A DNA stretch of 42,631 nt from Flammeovirgaceae bacterium (GCA_023251155.1 JAHEZH010000039.1:1-42631), one strand, 5' to 3'; shown: positions 8,181 through 18,473, counted from the stretch's first letter. Notes: generated from the sequence alone by a model not told the origin. Made by a program: numbers and translations.

Positions 8181-8984
8181 ATGACAAAAAAGCTGCAAGG
8201 ACAAGTTGCTATCGTTACAGGAGCCAGTTCAGGGATAGGAACGGGCGTGGCCAAAGCACTGGCAGAAGCCGGGGCCACTGTGGTGGTCAATTATTCCAGC
8301 AGTGCGGATAAGGCACAAGCAGTGCTGACTGAAATAAGACAAAAGGGAGGCGATGGAATGATTATCAAAGCCGATGTGGGGAACGAAGCGGAGGTGAAAG
8401 CCATGTTTGCCGAGACTATTCACCAATATGGTACAGTGGATATCCTTATCAATAATGCAGGCCTGCAAAAAGATGCTAAGTTTCATGAGATGACGCTGGA
8501 TCAATGGAATCATGTACTCAACATCAATCTTACCGGTCAGTTTTTATGTGCCCGCGAAGCCATCAAGGAATTCATGCGGAGAGGCATCGTACCCGAACGG
8601 TCAAAATCAGCCGGGAAAATTATTTGTATGAGTTCCGTTCATGAGGTCATTCCCTGGGCCGGTCACGCCAATTATTCTGCATCGAAAGGGGGCGTTATGA
8701 TGCTGATGAAAAGCATTGCCCAGGAATATGCGCCATTAAAAATCAGAGTCAACAGCATTGGTCCGGGGGCAATCCGCACACCGATCAATCACGCGGCATG
8801 GCAAACACCGGAATCGTATCAATCCCTAATGAAACTCGTACCTGCAAAACGGATAGGCGAACCCGAAGACATCGGTGGTGCCGCAGTATGGCTGGCCTCC
8901 GATGATTCCGAATATGTCAATGGAATTACCTTATTTGTGGATGGCGGGATGTTGTTGTATCCAGGTTTTGAGGACAACGGATAA
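8181..8984 (+). CDS. Glucose 1-dehydrogenase-like SDR oxidoreductase
   Basis: This cytoplasmic NAD(P)-dependent dehydrogenase is predicted to oxidise beta-D-glucose to glucono-1,5-lactone. The 267-residue protein is a classical SDR: TGASSGIG nucleotide loop (13-20), NNAG (91-94), catalytic Ser in MSSVHEVIPWAGHANYSASK with Tyr165 and Lys169, and a C-terminal ITLFVDGGMLLYPGF. The block SSVHEVIPW and the endings NSIGPGAIRTPIN and FVDGGM are those of Bacillus-type glucose dehydrogenases, which sets it apart from generic SDRs. The following gene on the same strand, 257 bp away, is a glucosidase, which would supply free glucose. A TACTTTAG box at 8150-8157 is a weak promoter candidate. Specificity for another aldose is not excluded. 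Confidence 0.85.
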   Translation: MTKKLQGQVAIVTGASSGIGTGVAKALAEAGATVVVNYSSSADKAQAVLTEIRQKGGDGMIIKADVGNEAEVKAMFAETIHQYGTVDILINNAGLQKDAKFHEMTLDQWNHVLNINLTGQFLCAREAIKEFMRRGIVPERSKSAGKIICMSSVHEVIPWAGHANYSASKGGVMMLMKSIAQEYAPLKIRVNSIGPGAIRTPINHAAWQTPESYQSLMKLVPAKRIGEPEDIGGAAVWLASDDSEYVNGITLFVDGGMLLYPGFEDNG

Positions 8985-9241
8985 ATTTTTCCTGACCATC
9001 AGGTTACAAGGAAACGTACACCAAAAGCACAGGATACCGAATCCACCTCATGACTGAAAATAAATTCATAATTAAAAACAATCTGTAGAGGTTTTGGCCG
9101 AAATACATTTAGTCCGGATTCTCACTTATTTAAAGCATCAAATTGTAAATTAGGGCTCTTGATTGTTTCACTACCGTATTTAAAGATGGCGTAAGCGGGT
9201 TATGCATAAAACCCTTCACTAGTAAAGTAAAGTACACTACC
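8985..9241. other. Intergenic region before the glucosidase gene
   Basis: No gene is seen in these 257 bases. TACATTTA near 9102 and similar AT-rich strings resemble a -7 box weakly. A small hairpin (GGGTT at 9197-9201 with AACCC at 9210-9214) lies 27 bases before the start codon. A separate promoter for the glucosidase is likely given the distance, but no strong match stands out. Confidence 0.3.
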
Positions 9242-11866
9242 ATGATTTCCGCTGAGAAAAAAAGATTGATCGAAGATCGTGACAAAACAAAAGACTGGAG
9301 AAAGTTTGGTCCCTATCTGACTGAACGGCAATGGGGAACCGTGCGCGAAGACTACAGTGCCAGCGGTGATGCATGGAACTATATATCGCACGATGCCGCA
9401 CGCAGCAAAGCGTATCGCTGGGGGGAAGAAGGTATAGGCGGAATCAGCGACAACAATCAGATCGTATGCTTTGCCCTGGCGCTGTGGAACAAAAAAGATC
9501 CCATCATCAAAGAGCGTTTGTTTGGATTGACCAACAACGAAGGAAATCACGGTGAAGACTGTAAAGAACATTATTATTACATCGACAGCACTCCTTCGCA
9601 TTCATACATGAAGATGCTGTACAAGTATCCTCAGCAAGAATTTCCCTACGAATGGCTGGTAAGTGAAAGTGCAAAAAGAGGAAGACTTGATCCGGAGTTT
9701 GAATTAATCGATACCGGAATCTTTGATGACAACCGTTACTTCGATGTATTTGTTGAATATGCCAAGGCAGAGTGCGATGATATACTGATCAAGATCACCA
9801 TCGAAAACCGAGGCCCTGAAGATGCATTGCTCAATGTACTGCCAACCGTATGGTTTAAGAATACCTGGGCATGGGGCTACGATCCCTACAAACCCGAAAT
9901 GTACCTCGATGAAAAAGGAGCTATTAAAATCAACCACCGTCAGTTGGGTGATTACTATTTATTCTTTGAAGGACAAGCCGATGCACTGTTCTGTGAGAAT
10001 GAAACCAATAGCGGGCGACTCTACAACCATGATCTGCCCGGCACATTCAAAGACGGCATTAATGATTACCTGATTTTCCGAAATCCGGGCATGCTGAATA
10101 AAAATCACCGAGGAACGAAAGCAGCAGTGAACTATGATCTGGCTATTCCCTCCGGAAAATCCAAAACAATAAAGCTGAGACTCACCCAGAAATATTTCTC
10201 TTATCCTTTTAAAAATTTCAACGCGGCTTTTGATCAACGTGTGCAGGAAGCAGATGAATTTTATAAAGAGGTACAGACCGACATTACAGACGAAGATCAG
10301 AAGAACATACAACGACAGGCATTTGCTGGTATGCTGTGGAGCAAGCAGCACTATCATTACACCATGGCGCATTGGCTGAAAGGCGATCCGGCTATGCCAC
10401 CACCACCCACCGAACATAAAACGGGGCGCAATCACAACTGGACACATATCAACAACAACGATATCATCTCCATGCCCGACAAGTGGGAGTACCCGTGGTA
10501 TGCCGCCTGGGATCTTGCTTTTCACACTATACCCATTGCTATTGTTGATCCGGAATTTGCTAAACAGCAACTATTGCTGTTGACAAAAGAATGGTATATG
10601 CATCCTAACGGACAGCTACCGGCTTACGAGTGGATGTTTGACGGTGTGAATCCTCCCGTGCATGCGTGGGCCGCATGGCGTGTTTACAAAATCGATCAGA
10701 AGCTACAGGATGGAAAAGCAGACCGTAAATTCCTGGAAGAAATCTTTCATAAGCTGCTGCTCAACTTTACCTGGTGGGTAAACAAAACCGATAATAACGG
10801 CAACAACATTTTCCAAGGCGGTTTTCTCGGCATGGATAACATTGGCGTGTTTGACAGAAGCGCCCAACTCCCAACGGGTGGCTACATTGAACAATCGGAC
10901 GGCACAAGCTGGATGGCGATGTTTACGCTAAACATGCTACGTATCTCATTAGAACTTTCGAGAGAAAATCCTACCTACCAAAGTCTGGCCACAAAATTCT
11001 TTGAGCATTTCCTATACATCGCGGGTGCCATGGCGAATGTCAATGAGGAAGGAATTGACCTGTGGGACGATGAAGATGAGTTCTTCTATGACGTACTGCA
11101 CATGCCGGACGATTCACGTGTGAAAATGAAAGTGCGGTCCATGGTGGGGCTTATTCCATTGTTTGCTGTGGAGGTACTGGAACCCGAACTATTTGATCAC
11201 CTTCCTGAGTTTAAAGAACGCCAGCAATGGTTTTTACAGAACCGGCCCGATCTGGCCAACCTGATTTCAAGATGGGATGTAGAAGGCAAAGGCCAGCGGC
11301 ACTTGCTTTCGCTGCTTCGAGGTCATCGCATGAAAGCATTACTGAAACGCATGCTGGATGAGAAAGAATTTCTTTCCCCTTACGGAATACGGGCGTTATC
11401 AAAATATCATTTAGATCATCCGTATATACTGAATGCAAATGGTACCGCGTTCAGTGTGAAATATGTGCCTGGCGATGCCGACTCTGGATTGTTTGGCGGT
11501 AACTCCAACTGGCGTGGCCCTATCTGGTTCCCTGTTAATTTTTTACTGATCGAATCATTACAACGCTTCCATCATTATTATGGTGATGATTTTAAAGTAG
11601 AGTTCCCGACCGGATCAGGAAAGAAAATCACGTTAAAGGAAATTGCCGCTGAACTATCTCACCGATTAGTGAGGATTTTCACAAAAGATGATCAGGGCAG
11701 GCGACCTGTATTTGGCAACTATCCCAAACTGCATGATGATCCTAACTTTAATCAATTCATCATCTTCAGTGAGTACTTTCATGGAGATAATGGAAGTGGC
11801 TTAGGAGCATCGCACCAAACAGGCTGGACAGGGTTGGTTGCCAAGTTGATTGCACCCCGGAAATAA
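9242..11866 (+). CDS. Large GH63/MGH1-like glucosidase
   Basis: This is a predicted glycoside hydrolase of the GH63-like (mannosylglycerate-hydrolase-like) group, expected to release glucose from alpha-glucosides. It is 874 residues with no signal peptide, so it is probably cytoplasmic. The N-terminal half (about 1-340) looks like a beta-sandwich domain; residues about 350-870 carry the aromatic-rich motifs expected of an (alpha/alpha)6 barrel: [67 protein letters not shown] and the C-terminal [14 protein letters not shown], which matches the GH63 ending. I did not assign catalytic residues individually. Its partner upstream is the glucose dehydrogenase, so the pair would hydrolyse a glucoside and oxidise the glucose. 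It ends 23 bp from a convergent lipoprotein gene. Confidence 0.85.
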   Translation: MISAEKKRLIEDRDKTKDWRKFGPYLTERQWGTVREDYSASGDAWNYISHDAARSKAYRWGEEGIGGISDNNQIVCFALALWNKKDPIIKERLFGLTNNEGNHGEDCKEHYYYIDSTPSHSYMKMLYKYPQQEFPYEWLVSESAKRGRLDPEFELIDTGIFDDNRYFDVFVEYAKAECDDILIKITIENRGPEDALLNVLPTVWFKNTWAWGYDPYKPEMYLDEKGAIKINHRQLGDYYLFFEGQADALFCENETNSGRLYNHDLPGTFKDGINDYLIFRNPGMLNKNHRGTKAAVNYDLAIPSGKSKTIKLRLTQKYFSYPFKNFNAAFDQRVQEADEFYKEVQTDITDEDQKNIQRQAFAGMLWSKQHYHYTMAHWLKGDPAMPPPPTEHKTGRNHNWTHINNNDIISMPDKWEYPWYAAWDLAFHTIPIAIVDPEFAKQQLLLLTKEWYMHPNGQLPAYEWMFDGVNPPVHAWAAWRVYKIDQKLQDGKADRKFLEEIFHKLLLNFTWWVNKTDNNGNNIFQGGFLGMDNIGVFDRSAQLPTGGYIEQSDGTSWMAMFTLNMLRISLELSRENPTYQSLATKFFEHFLYIAGAMANVNEEGIDLWDDEDEFFYDVLHMPDDSRVKMKVRSMVGLIPLFAVEVLEPELFDHLPEFKERQQWFLQNRPDLANLISRWDVEGKGQRHLLSLLRGHRMKALLKRMLDEKEFLSPYGIRALSKYHLDHPYILNANGTAFSVKYVPGDADSGLFGGNSNWRGPIWFPVNFLLIESLQRFHHYYGDDFKVEFPTGSGKKITLKEIAAELSHRLVRIFTKDDQGRRPVFGNYPKLHDDPNFNQFIIFSEYFHGDNGSGLGASHQTGWTGLVAKLIAPRK

Positions 11867-11889
11867 AGATCGGCACCGGGCTAGTCAAT

Positions 11890-12837
11890 TCATTTAAAAG
11901 AATAAAAATACAACGGAGGTATGGCGCTGCCTTTTTTTTCACTGCTGGTATAATAGCCATTGCTGCTCCAGGCAATGGCTTCTCCCTGGGCTTCCATTGG
12001 ATGGTAAGGAGCCAGCTCCGGAGTTTGAGAAAGCAATTTCCAAATAGGTTGCACCTGGCTGGTATTCCAGTAAAAAATCTGGTCATAGGTTTTGATCAGT
12101 ACTCTTTTTCCATCGGAAGAGATATCGCCTGCTGTTGTTTCACGAAAAGGGAAAGCACCCACTTTAGTAAGTGTGACCAGTTCATTGACGGGTTGCGGAT
12201 AGCGGGCAACAAACAGATAGGATTGCGCCCCGTACTTGGTCACAATGTATAAATCACGCTCAATGGGATCAAGCAACAATGTTTCCGCATTGTAGCGTCC
12301 ATCGGGGTAGTTGAATATAATCTTGTCTACTTCCAGTGTTATATCAATGGTTTTGCCTTCGTGTGCGGTAGCGTACAAAGGCTCAGGAAAACGATAAATA
12401 ATGTGCTGTGAGCGTTCCGATTTATTATCACCAATATCTGCCAGGTAGATATAACTTACTCCGGCCTTCGGACCGGGCCCAACAGCAATGTCTTCCCAGT
12501 CATCGTTAGTTACGCCATTGATCCGATAGGATGCTTTTAATTTTCCTGTAGTCTGATCAACCAGGTATATAAAATCCGGATTACCACTATCGGCATGCGC
12601 CCATAGTGCGTTGGCATTCATCTTGCTTTCTGCCAGACCCGAGAGCTCATTGGTAAAATCAATCAACCCATGATTCTCACCTTGCGCTGTAAAAGAAGCC
12701 GACTCAGCCAGGTGATAAGTATCATAGCTGACGGTAAAAGGTGTAAAATTTATCCACGGGTCAACGGCTTCCTCCTTACAACCAAAAGCAAAAAGAAGCA
12801 CCAACAAACTTACTGACCGACTTGACTTGCTTAACAT
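11890..12837 (-). CDS. Putative lipoprotein of unknown function, propeller-like
   Basis: This 315-residue protein begins with a signal sequence and a loose lipobox (LLFAFGC, Cys20). The residues after the cysteine are KEE, a pattern (Lys then two acidic residues) resembling the surface-export signal of Bacteroidota lipoproteins, so it may be displayed outside. The body contains motifs such as DWEDIAVGPG, YIYLADIGDN and DGRYNAETLLLDP, which recur in secreted proteins with a beta-propeller-like fold, but I do not recognise a catalytic signature. It follows the beta-helix lipoprotein on the same strand, with a terminator hairpin between, so it could be the tail of the phytase operon by read-through or an independent gene. 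A role in binding or processing the same substrate is inference only. Confidence 0.7.
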   Translation of the reverse strand: MLSKSSRSVSLLVLLFAFGCKEEAVDPWINFTPFTVSYDTYHLAESASFTAQGENHGLIDFTNELSGLAESKMNANALWAHADSGNPDFIYLVDQTTGKLKASYRINGVTNDDWEDIAVGPGPKAGVSYIYLADIGDNKSERSQHIIYRFPEPLYATAHEGKTIDITLEVDKIIFNYPDGRYNAETLLLDPIERDLYIVTKYGAQSYLFVARYPQPVNELVTLTKVGAFPFRETTAGDISSDGKRVLIKTYDQIFYWNTSQVQPIWKLLSQTPELAPYHPMEAQGEAIAWSSNGYYTSSEKKGSAIPPLYFYSFK

Positions 12838-12865
12838 GATTCAACTGGAATTAAAAATGAAAAAA

Positions 12866-12893
12866 GAAGACCTGCTCTTACAGGCAGGTCTTC
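12866..12893 (-). terminator. Intrinsic terminator after the beta-helix lipoprotein gene
   Basis: A perfect 10-bp stem (12866-12875 with 12884-12893) encloses an 8-base loop. On the minus strand it is followed by a T-rich tail (TTTTTTCATTTTTAA). It lies between the beta-helix gene stop (12914) and the next lipoprotein start (12837). Confidence 0.85.
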
Positions 12894-12913
12894 CGTTATA
12901 AATTACTCAGCTA

Positions 12914-14500
12914 TTAGTTAGCCGTTCCATACGCACCGATGTATGCAGCCGGAGCGGGAGGCGTGTACGTAATGCCATTGATGACAATCGCTGACTTAAC
13001 GGTAAAAGAAGTTTTACCCTTAGCCAATCCTGGTGCAGTTGATTTTAAATGAAAATCAACTGTAGATGGCATATAATCCAAAGTAGAGGGATCAACCGGG
13101 TAAGCAGAAGTATAGGTTGACACCACATAGTTTACAAAACCAGGATCATTTTCACCTGCTGCTCCCACTACATCACTTGATGTTTCTTTATCTCCTTTTA
13201 CCAAAGCGCCATCCGTTGGATAGAACTGATCAGTCATTACTTTATCAGTACCATAGTACTGATTGAATCCTATCTTCAAGTTACCAACATCAGCACTACT
13301 TACCATCTTCATTCCGAAACGGCTGTTCACTACCAGGTTGTTATAAGCTTGCCCTCTTCCCTTTTCTTCCACGTTCAATGACCCCCCACGTCCGGTCTTC
13401 GTTTGTCTCCATCCACATTCTACTGCGGTGTTATTATACACATCGACATCGGTTTGAGGATTATCTGAAGTACCGCTCTTACTCGACCATTTCCAGGCGT
13501 TGGTAGCCGCACGATAGGATACATTATAGGCCACCGTTCCGGTTACACCACTTTTAATATTAACGGATTCTCCACCGTTCTTTCCATTGAGCACAAACTG
13601 ATTTTTGGAAATCAAAACTGTACCGCCAGTAACCCGCATACCATCATCCGCTGTATATCGAACATTACTATTTTGTATCACCAGTTTACCGGCCGTGTTA
13701 GAGAATAAGATACCATAACGCGGGTCTCCGTCTTTGTAAGGGCTGCCAGAATAAAGAGAAGCATTACCTGCACCGGTAGGAGCGCCTGCATATTCCACCG
13801 TGGTATATTGTAATACCATTTCTGTAGCGTCAGGTGTAGCTTGTATACCACCCCATGTTCCGGCAAAGATGTTTGCTTTGATGCGTTTCGCTTCAGGTAT
13901 TGTGAACAACACTGGCTTAGCGGCAGTACCCATGGAATATAAACTTCCCTGAACAGAAAGTTCCGGAGCTGCAGTAGATCCGTTACCATCAAAAATAACA
14001 GTCACACCTTCCTGTATGGTCAATGAAGTTCCTTTTGCAATCACCAAGGTACCTCCTGCGATATAGGTCGTGTTCTTCTCCCATACACCCGATACGTTAC
14101 CCGCAGGCACTGTTACCGGAGGTTTTGCAGTTACTGCTACAGTGATATCCACGGTACCTGTTTGCTGTGCCTGGTCGGTGACCGTTACCGTAATTTTATA
14201 GTTACCTGTTTCATCCGGAGCTACATAAGTCAATTCAGCGACACCTGCTTCTGTTCCGGTTCCGGCAATGTTTGCCATGGTAACTGTTCCTTTGTCTGCC
14301 ACTGCCGTTGCAGTACCAAATTTACCTGGTGCTACCACTGTAAGGGTAACTTTACCGGTACCACCGGTTACCAGATTAAGTGAACCTACATCGCCGGTTA
14401 CCTGTGGAGCAGGTGGAGGAGTTGACTCATCCTTACACGATGACACTATTGCCGCTACCGACAGGATCAGTGCCGCAAAAGCTAATAATCTTCTTTTCAT
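12914..14500 (-). CDS. Right-handed beta-helix lipoprotein
   Basis: This is a predicted outer-membrane, probably surface-exposed, lipoprotein of 528 residues. The signal peptide ends at a clear lipobox VSSC (Cys22) followed by KDE, the acidic pattern seen in exported Bacteroidota lipoproteins. Residues about 30-130 form an immunoglobulin-like region with GNYKITVTVTDQ and DITVAVT. From about 137 onward come the repeats of a parallel beta-helix: GGTLVIAKGTSLTIQEGVTV, LQYTTVEYAG, LVIQNSNVRYTADDGMRVTG and further turns. Such folds occur in polysaccharide lyases, adhesins and binding proteins; no lyase residues can be assigned. It starts 27 bp after the TonB receptor and is followed by a terminator, so it is the last secure member of the phytase/receptor operon and may help bind the substrate. 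Confidence 0.8.
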   Translation of the reverse strand: MKRRLLAFAALILSVAAIVSSCKDESTPPPAPQVTGDVGSLNLVTGGTGKVTLTVVAPGKFGTATAVADKGTVTMANIAGTGTEAGVAELTYVAPDETGNYKITVTVTDQAQQTGTVDITVAVTAKPPVTVPAGNVSGVWEKNTTYIAGGTLVIAKGTSLTIQEGVTVIFDGNGSTAAPELSVQGSLYSMGTAAKPVLFTIPEAKRIKANIFAGTWGGIQATPDATEMVLQYTTVEYAGAPTGAGNASLYSGSPYKDGDPRYGILFSNTAGKLVIQNSNVRYTADDGMRVTGGTVLISKNQFVLNGKNGGESVNIKSGVTGTVAYNVSYRAATNAWKWSSKSGTSDNPQTDVDVYNNTAVECGWRQTKTGRGGSLNVEEKGRGQAYNNLVVNSRFGMKMVSSADVGNLKIGFNQYYGTDKVMTDQFYPTDGALVKGDKETSSDVVGAAGENDPGFVNYVVSTYTSAYPVDPSTLDYMPSTVDFHLKSTAPGLAKGKTSFTVKSAIVINGITYTPPAPAAYIGAYGTAN

Positions 14501-14527
14501 TTAGAGTTACGTTTAGTTATAGTTGAT

Positions 14528-17311
14528 TTAAAAAGTGAAGCGTACACCTAAGCGGTACGATTGATAGTATTGATCTTTTCGTATTAAAGTAGTGGTCGAA
14601 GAGGTCTGGAGTTTATATTCCTTATCGGGTTGTGCATGAGGCTTCTTGATGAAGACTTCGTAGGGAGAGTTTAATAGATTTTGTCCTTTTAGCGTGATCT
14701 CCCAGTGTTTGCTCAAACGTTGCTCTAGGGAAAAATCCATTTGCACAAAAGGTTTTACCCAGGAATCGTTATCCAGATAAGGAGACACGTTTTCGATACG
14801 CTCACCCGTGTACACCATTGCCAGCTGCATGTTCGTGCCCAGTCGCTGATCTTTATATAACAAAGAAAGATTTCCCAAATGCCTGGCCTGGCCTTGCAGC
14901 GGGCGTGTCTGATCGACATTCACCACTACCAGTTGCGAAGTCTGATCATTGGGATCTTCTCTGCGTTGTACCGCCTTTGATGTCGTGATTTGTGAATTAG
15001 TAAATGTGTAATTCACCTTTACACCAAACTTATTGAAGTACTTTGTGTAATCCATTTCAACCCCCCAGTTGGTCGCGTTGCCGTAGTTGCCCGGCTGAAC
15101 AACCAATTTGCTTGCTCCGGTAAAAACAGTAGCATATTCAATGGGATCAATGATGTTTTTATAAAACACTCCCGCCAATACCTGATCGGTTGAATTCGGA
15201 TAATATTCCCAGCGCAAATCGTAGTTGTGTGCGCTCACTCTTTTCAAATTAGGATTACCGATTTCGGGATAACCATCTGACTGTGTCGAATTGTAGTAAG
15301 GAACAATTTCAAAGTAGCCCGGGCGCGTAATGGCTTTGTAATAGCTCGCCCGCACGTTCATCCGGTCGGTAGGCATATACTTGATATGAAGACTCGGTAA
15401 TACATCGGTATACTTCTGACTGAGTTCCGTTTGCACTGCAGGATCTACATTTTGAAGCAGTGTATAGCCCTGATCTGTATTTTCAATACGCACCCCACCT
15501 AATACCTGAATTGTATTCTTAATCAAAAACCTGCCTTGCACATAGTAATCCAGAAGGTTTTCATGGGCATCGTAATTCTGAGGATCAGCAATACTGCCCA
15601 GGGGGTTAAGTACCGTCTGTGTTACATCGGCATAGGTATTCCAATCCACACCTTGAGTCTGGGTAGTAGGCGAAGGATCGAACGAGTAGGAGTTATAGAA
15701 GTTAGTACGCTTCTTGTTACGATACATTCCTCCTGCGGACAATTCACCATCCTGGCCAATGAAAGAAGGACGGAATAGGAAATTCAGATAACCGGTATAA
15801 TCATCATCTGTATTACGCTGCCAGGTGCGTGGCATATGGCGCTCGATGGTAACGGGCTGCATCTCAAAATTGATGAGGCCGGAGTTACGCTCAAACTGGG
15901 CGATGTCCGGTTCATCATTTTTCGCCATTGACCTCACTGCCGACCAATTGATGGCAAAGCTCTTTGCCAAATCATGTTCGCCCTGAAGTGTCGTGGTGAA
16001 TATGCGCTGATCTGTTCTTCGTGTACGAGTGGCAAGGGATAAAATAGCATTCCCTTTCTCGGCACTATAGAAACGTGCATCCAACTGGGAAACCAGGTCA
16101 TCACGCACCTGGTTGCTGAGAAGCCGATAATTACCTAAATAAAATTTCAGTTTATTATTCGCGTTCAACCGGTAATCCATGCGGGTGTGAACTGCATAGC
16201 GGGTTTGCTGGGTGGAATAATTACGTTCGTGAAGTTCTTCCAGTGAGGGAGAATTGGCTCCCTGTGCATCCGTAGAGGTCTGAAACCAGATACTGTTCGT
16301 TCCGCGATACGAATTCTGAAATCCGCCTGCCAGCAACACGCCCAACTTTCTTTTGAAAAACCGGTCACCGATTGAAAAACTGCTCAATACATCAGGAAGA
16401 GGCTGCACCTGTTTAATAACCAGGTTGTTTTTTGAGAAATTAGAAAACTGTGCCTGGTATTTGGGACCATATTTTTCCAAAGGCGTTTTATAATCCACTG
16501 CGGCATGATCGAACGATAAAAACTTCTGATTCAGGTTGATCTGGTTGTAACCCAATTGCACATCTCCTTTCACACTGAATTCATCCGGAGCATCTTTCAT
16601 AATCATATTCACCACACCGCCAATGGCATCACCTTCCATGTTGGGTGTTAATGCTTTTGATACCTCCAGTTTCTCCAGCAGGGAAGCGGGAAAAATATCA
16701 AGAGGAATATACCGGTTCTTGTTATCCGGGCTGGGGATTTTCACCCCATTCACTAAGGTGTAATTGTAGCGTCTGTCCATACCACGTACAATGGCGTATT
16801 GCGGATCGCCATTGCTATTACGAACAATGGAAACACCTGACACGCGCTGCACTACGTTCGCCACGGTGACATCCGGTGACAGCTCAATTGTTTTGGCAGA
16901 AACGGTATTCAATACATTGGGTGCATTCTTTTCATTTCTTCGTGCTTCCAGATCCGATCCTTTTTCAGCAACGCCCAATACGACAATTTCATGCAACTGA
17001 TGTTCATCCGGCTGCATTTCAAAATGCAGTATAACCACTTGGTCATCGCTGCTGATCGTAACTTGTTTTTCCTGAAGCGTGTAACCGATAAAAGTTGCTG
17101 ATAACGTATATGTTCCTACCGACAAATTGTGAATGGAATAAGAACCATCCAGACCTACCAACGAATATTTTTCAACGGATTTGATATACACATTGGCTCC
17201 GACCAACGGTTCCTTCTTTTCATCCAGCAATTTCCCTTTGATCACCGCAGCCTGTGCCGACAACTGAATTAAAAAAAGAACAAGGACGATGGAGTAAACT
17301 AGTCTCATCAT
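14528..17311 (-). CDS. TonB-dependent outer-membrane receptor
   Basis: This is an energised outer-membrane importer of about 927 residues. In order: a signal peptide (VYSIVLVLFLIQLSAQA), a carboxypeptidase-D regulatory-like domain (about 23-105, GKLLDEKKEPLVGANVYI), a possible TonB box near HEIVVLGVAE, a plug domain (about 125-245; VSGVSIVRNSNGDPQYAIVR, GGVVNMIMKD) and a large beta-barrel ending in the aromatic LGVRFTF. The start at ATG 17311 or 17308 is preferred to the upstream ATG at 17383, whose 24 extra residues lie inside the phytase gene and precede the signal peptide. The ATG overlaps the phytase stop codon (ATGA), indicating translational coupling. The partner phytase suggests uptake of phytate or its breakdown products, but the substrate is inferred from context. 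Confidence 0.9.
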   Translation of the reverse strand: MMRLVYSIVLVLFLIQLSAQAAVIKGKLLDEKKEPLVGANVYIKSVEKYSLVGLDGSYSIHNLSVGTYTLSATFIGYTLQEKQVTISSDDQVVILHFEMQPDEHQLHEIVVLGVAEKGSDLEARRNEKNAPNVLNTVSAKTIELSPDVTVANVVQRVSGVSIVRNSNGDPQYAIVRGMDRRYNYTLVNGVKIPSPDNKNRYIPLDIFPASLLEKLEVSKALTPNMEGDAIGGVVNMIMKDAPDEFSVKGDVQLGYNQINLNQKFLSFDHAAVDYKTPLEKYGPKYQAQFSNFSKNNLVIKQVQPLPDVLSSFSIGDRFFKRKLGVLLAGGFQNSYRGTNSIWFQTSTDAQGANSPSLEELHERNYSTQQTRYAVHTRMDYRLNANNKLKFYLGNYRLLSNQVRDDLVSQLDARFYSAEKGNAILSLATRTRRTDQRIFTTTLQGEHDLAKSFAINWSAVRSMAKNDEPDIAQFERNSGLINFEMQPVTIERHMPRTWQRNTDDDYTGYLNFLFRPSFIGQDGELSAGGMYRNKKRTNFYNSYSFDPSPTTQTQGVDWNTYADVTQTVLNPLGSIADPQNYDAHENLLDYYVQGRFLIKNTIQVLGGVRIENTDQGYTLLQNVDPAVQTELSQKYTDVLPSLHIKYMPTDRMNVRASYYKAITRPGYFEIVPYYNSTQSDGYPEIGNPNLKRVSAHNYDLRWEYYPNSTDQVLAGVFYKNIIDPIEYATVFTGASKLVVQPGNYGNATNWGVEMDYTKYFNKFGVKVNYTFTNSQITTSKAVQRREDPNDQTSQLVVVNVDQTRPLQGQARHLGNLSLLYKDQRLGTNMQLAMVYTGERIENVSPYLDNDSWVKPFVQMDFSLEQRLSKHWEITLKGQNLLNSPYEVFIKKPHAQPDKEYKLQTSSTTTLIRKDQYYQSYRLGVRFTF

Positions 17312-18417
17312 TTGGAAGTTAAGGCAGTAACGACAGCACCATTGGGAGCTACTTTTAAATCCTTTCCGGCAATATCTTCCCAACGGTAAAACTGAAATGT
17401 TTTATCGGTAGACATGGCTACGAACAAACCTGATTTAAACTGTTCGTTCAGCGCAACATTCGTCACATCAGACCCATCGCTCTCCATGGTAGAGAAAAGA
17501 ATGGATTTGATTAATGGATGCTCATGGGGATTTCCGTTAGCTCCTTCGCGCGGGAATACATGAAAACGGTTGGCCTGCTGATCCGATACGAGGATATAAC
17601 CCGTACCGTCATTCACTTTATAAATAGAAATCCCTTCATGATCCTGGGTAAAACCCGTGGTAGCAAACAAGGCCAGCTCTTCATCACCTTTACCAGGTTG
17701 TGCATAGTATTTCCTTACTCCCACTCCTTCATCGGAGTAATACACATAACCTAATTCATTGTCTACCGCAATCGATTCAATCTCTTTCTTACCACTGTAC
17801 TTTCCAAACTTGCGCACCAGTGTTGCTTTCACCACACCATTATTGTTTTCCAGCACATATTGCCACAGGTATCCTCCTTCTGTCGGCCCTGTCTTTCTTC
17901 CAACGATAGCGTAGATCTTATTCGTTAATGAATCGGTATACAGGGCAATACCCATGAGGTCACGATACCCTTCCTGGGTTTCCCCTTCAAATACTTCAAT
18001 ACCACCATTATCAATGGGCTTCAATTCAGGCAAACTGAAAACACGAAGCTTGTGCGTCATGCGTTCGGTTACTACAGCGATGTCCACGGTAGTATCTCCC
18101 AGCGCTAACTTATAGGCAATGTCGACATTATTAGGACGCTTGATTCCCGTAACCGTTCTCTCTTTCAGTATTTTACCCTGAAGATCAAAAGCATAGAGTC
18201 CGCCATTCTCATCTTTGTCTGTACCTATAATGATACTCTGCTCAGGATGAGCAGTATTGATCCAGATCGCAGGATCATCTGTATCCGAGGCAACTGTGTC
18301 TGTAACGATAACCGGCTTTAGTACAGCACTATTCTTCGCTTCATCGGTTGTTGTTCTATTCTGACAAGATGAAAACAGTACACTAATCAATAACCCCGAC
18401 AGTAAACATCTATTCAT
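17308..18417 (-). CDS. Beta-propeller phytase-like lipoprotein
   Basis: This enzyme is predicted to remove phosphates from phytate (inositol hexaphosphate) in a calcium-dependent manner outside the inner membrane. The protein is 369 residues, the family length for a six-bladed propeller. It shows a lipobox FSSC (Cys18) and two beta-propeller-phytase signatures: DTDDPAIW (about 45-52) and PNNVDIAYKL (about 95-104), plus IIIGTDKDENGGLYAFDLQG and the calcium-site-like YYSDEGVGVRKYY and TTGFTQDHEGISIY. Its stop codon overlaps the start of the TonB receptor by four bases. Phytase genes beside TonB receptor genes are a recurring arrangement in Gram-negative bacteria. A CACTTTTG box with an upstream TTG lies just ahead. 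Activity on other phosphate esters remains possible. Confidence 0.9.
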   Translation of the reverse strand: MNRCLLSGLLISVLFSSCQNRTTTDEAKNSAVLKPVIVTDTVASDTDDPAIWINTAHPEQSIIIGTDKDENGGLYAFDLQGKILKERTVTGIKRPNNVDIAYKLALGDTTVDIAVVTERMTHKLRVFSLPELKPIDNGGIEVFEGETQEGYRDLMGIALYTDSLTNKIYAIVGRKTGPTEGGYLWQYVLENNNGVVKATLVRKFGKYSGKKEIESIAVDNELGYVYYSDEGVGVRKYYAQPGKGDEELALFATTGFTQDHEGISIYKVNDGTGYILVSDQQANRFHVFPREGANGNPHEHPLIKSILFSTMESDGSDVTNVALNEQFKSGLFVAMSTDKTFQFYRWEDIAGKDLKVAPNGAVVTALTSK

Positions 18418-18441
18418 TCAATCCCCTTTTAAACGATGGTG

Positions 18442-18473
18442 CAAAAGTGCATTCATCGCGGGGCCAACGGCAA
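18442..18473 (-). promoter_or_regulatory. Possible promoter of the phytase operon
   Basis: On the minus strand, TTG (18473-18471) is followed after 21 bases by CACTTTTG (18449-18442), one base from TAnnTTTG. This would start transcription near 18435, about 18 bases before the phytase ATG. The same CACTTTTG octamer sits just upstream of the fucose permease gene. Confidence 0.4.

Noticed and set aside
12866-12893. Repeated AAGACCTG/CAGGTCTT as a CRISPR-like or mobile repeat
   Set aside because: There is only one copy pair, forming a perfect stem followed by T residues on the minus strand, so it is a terminator.
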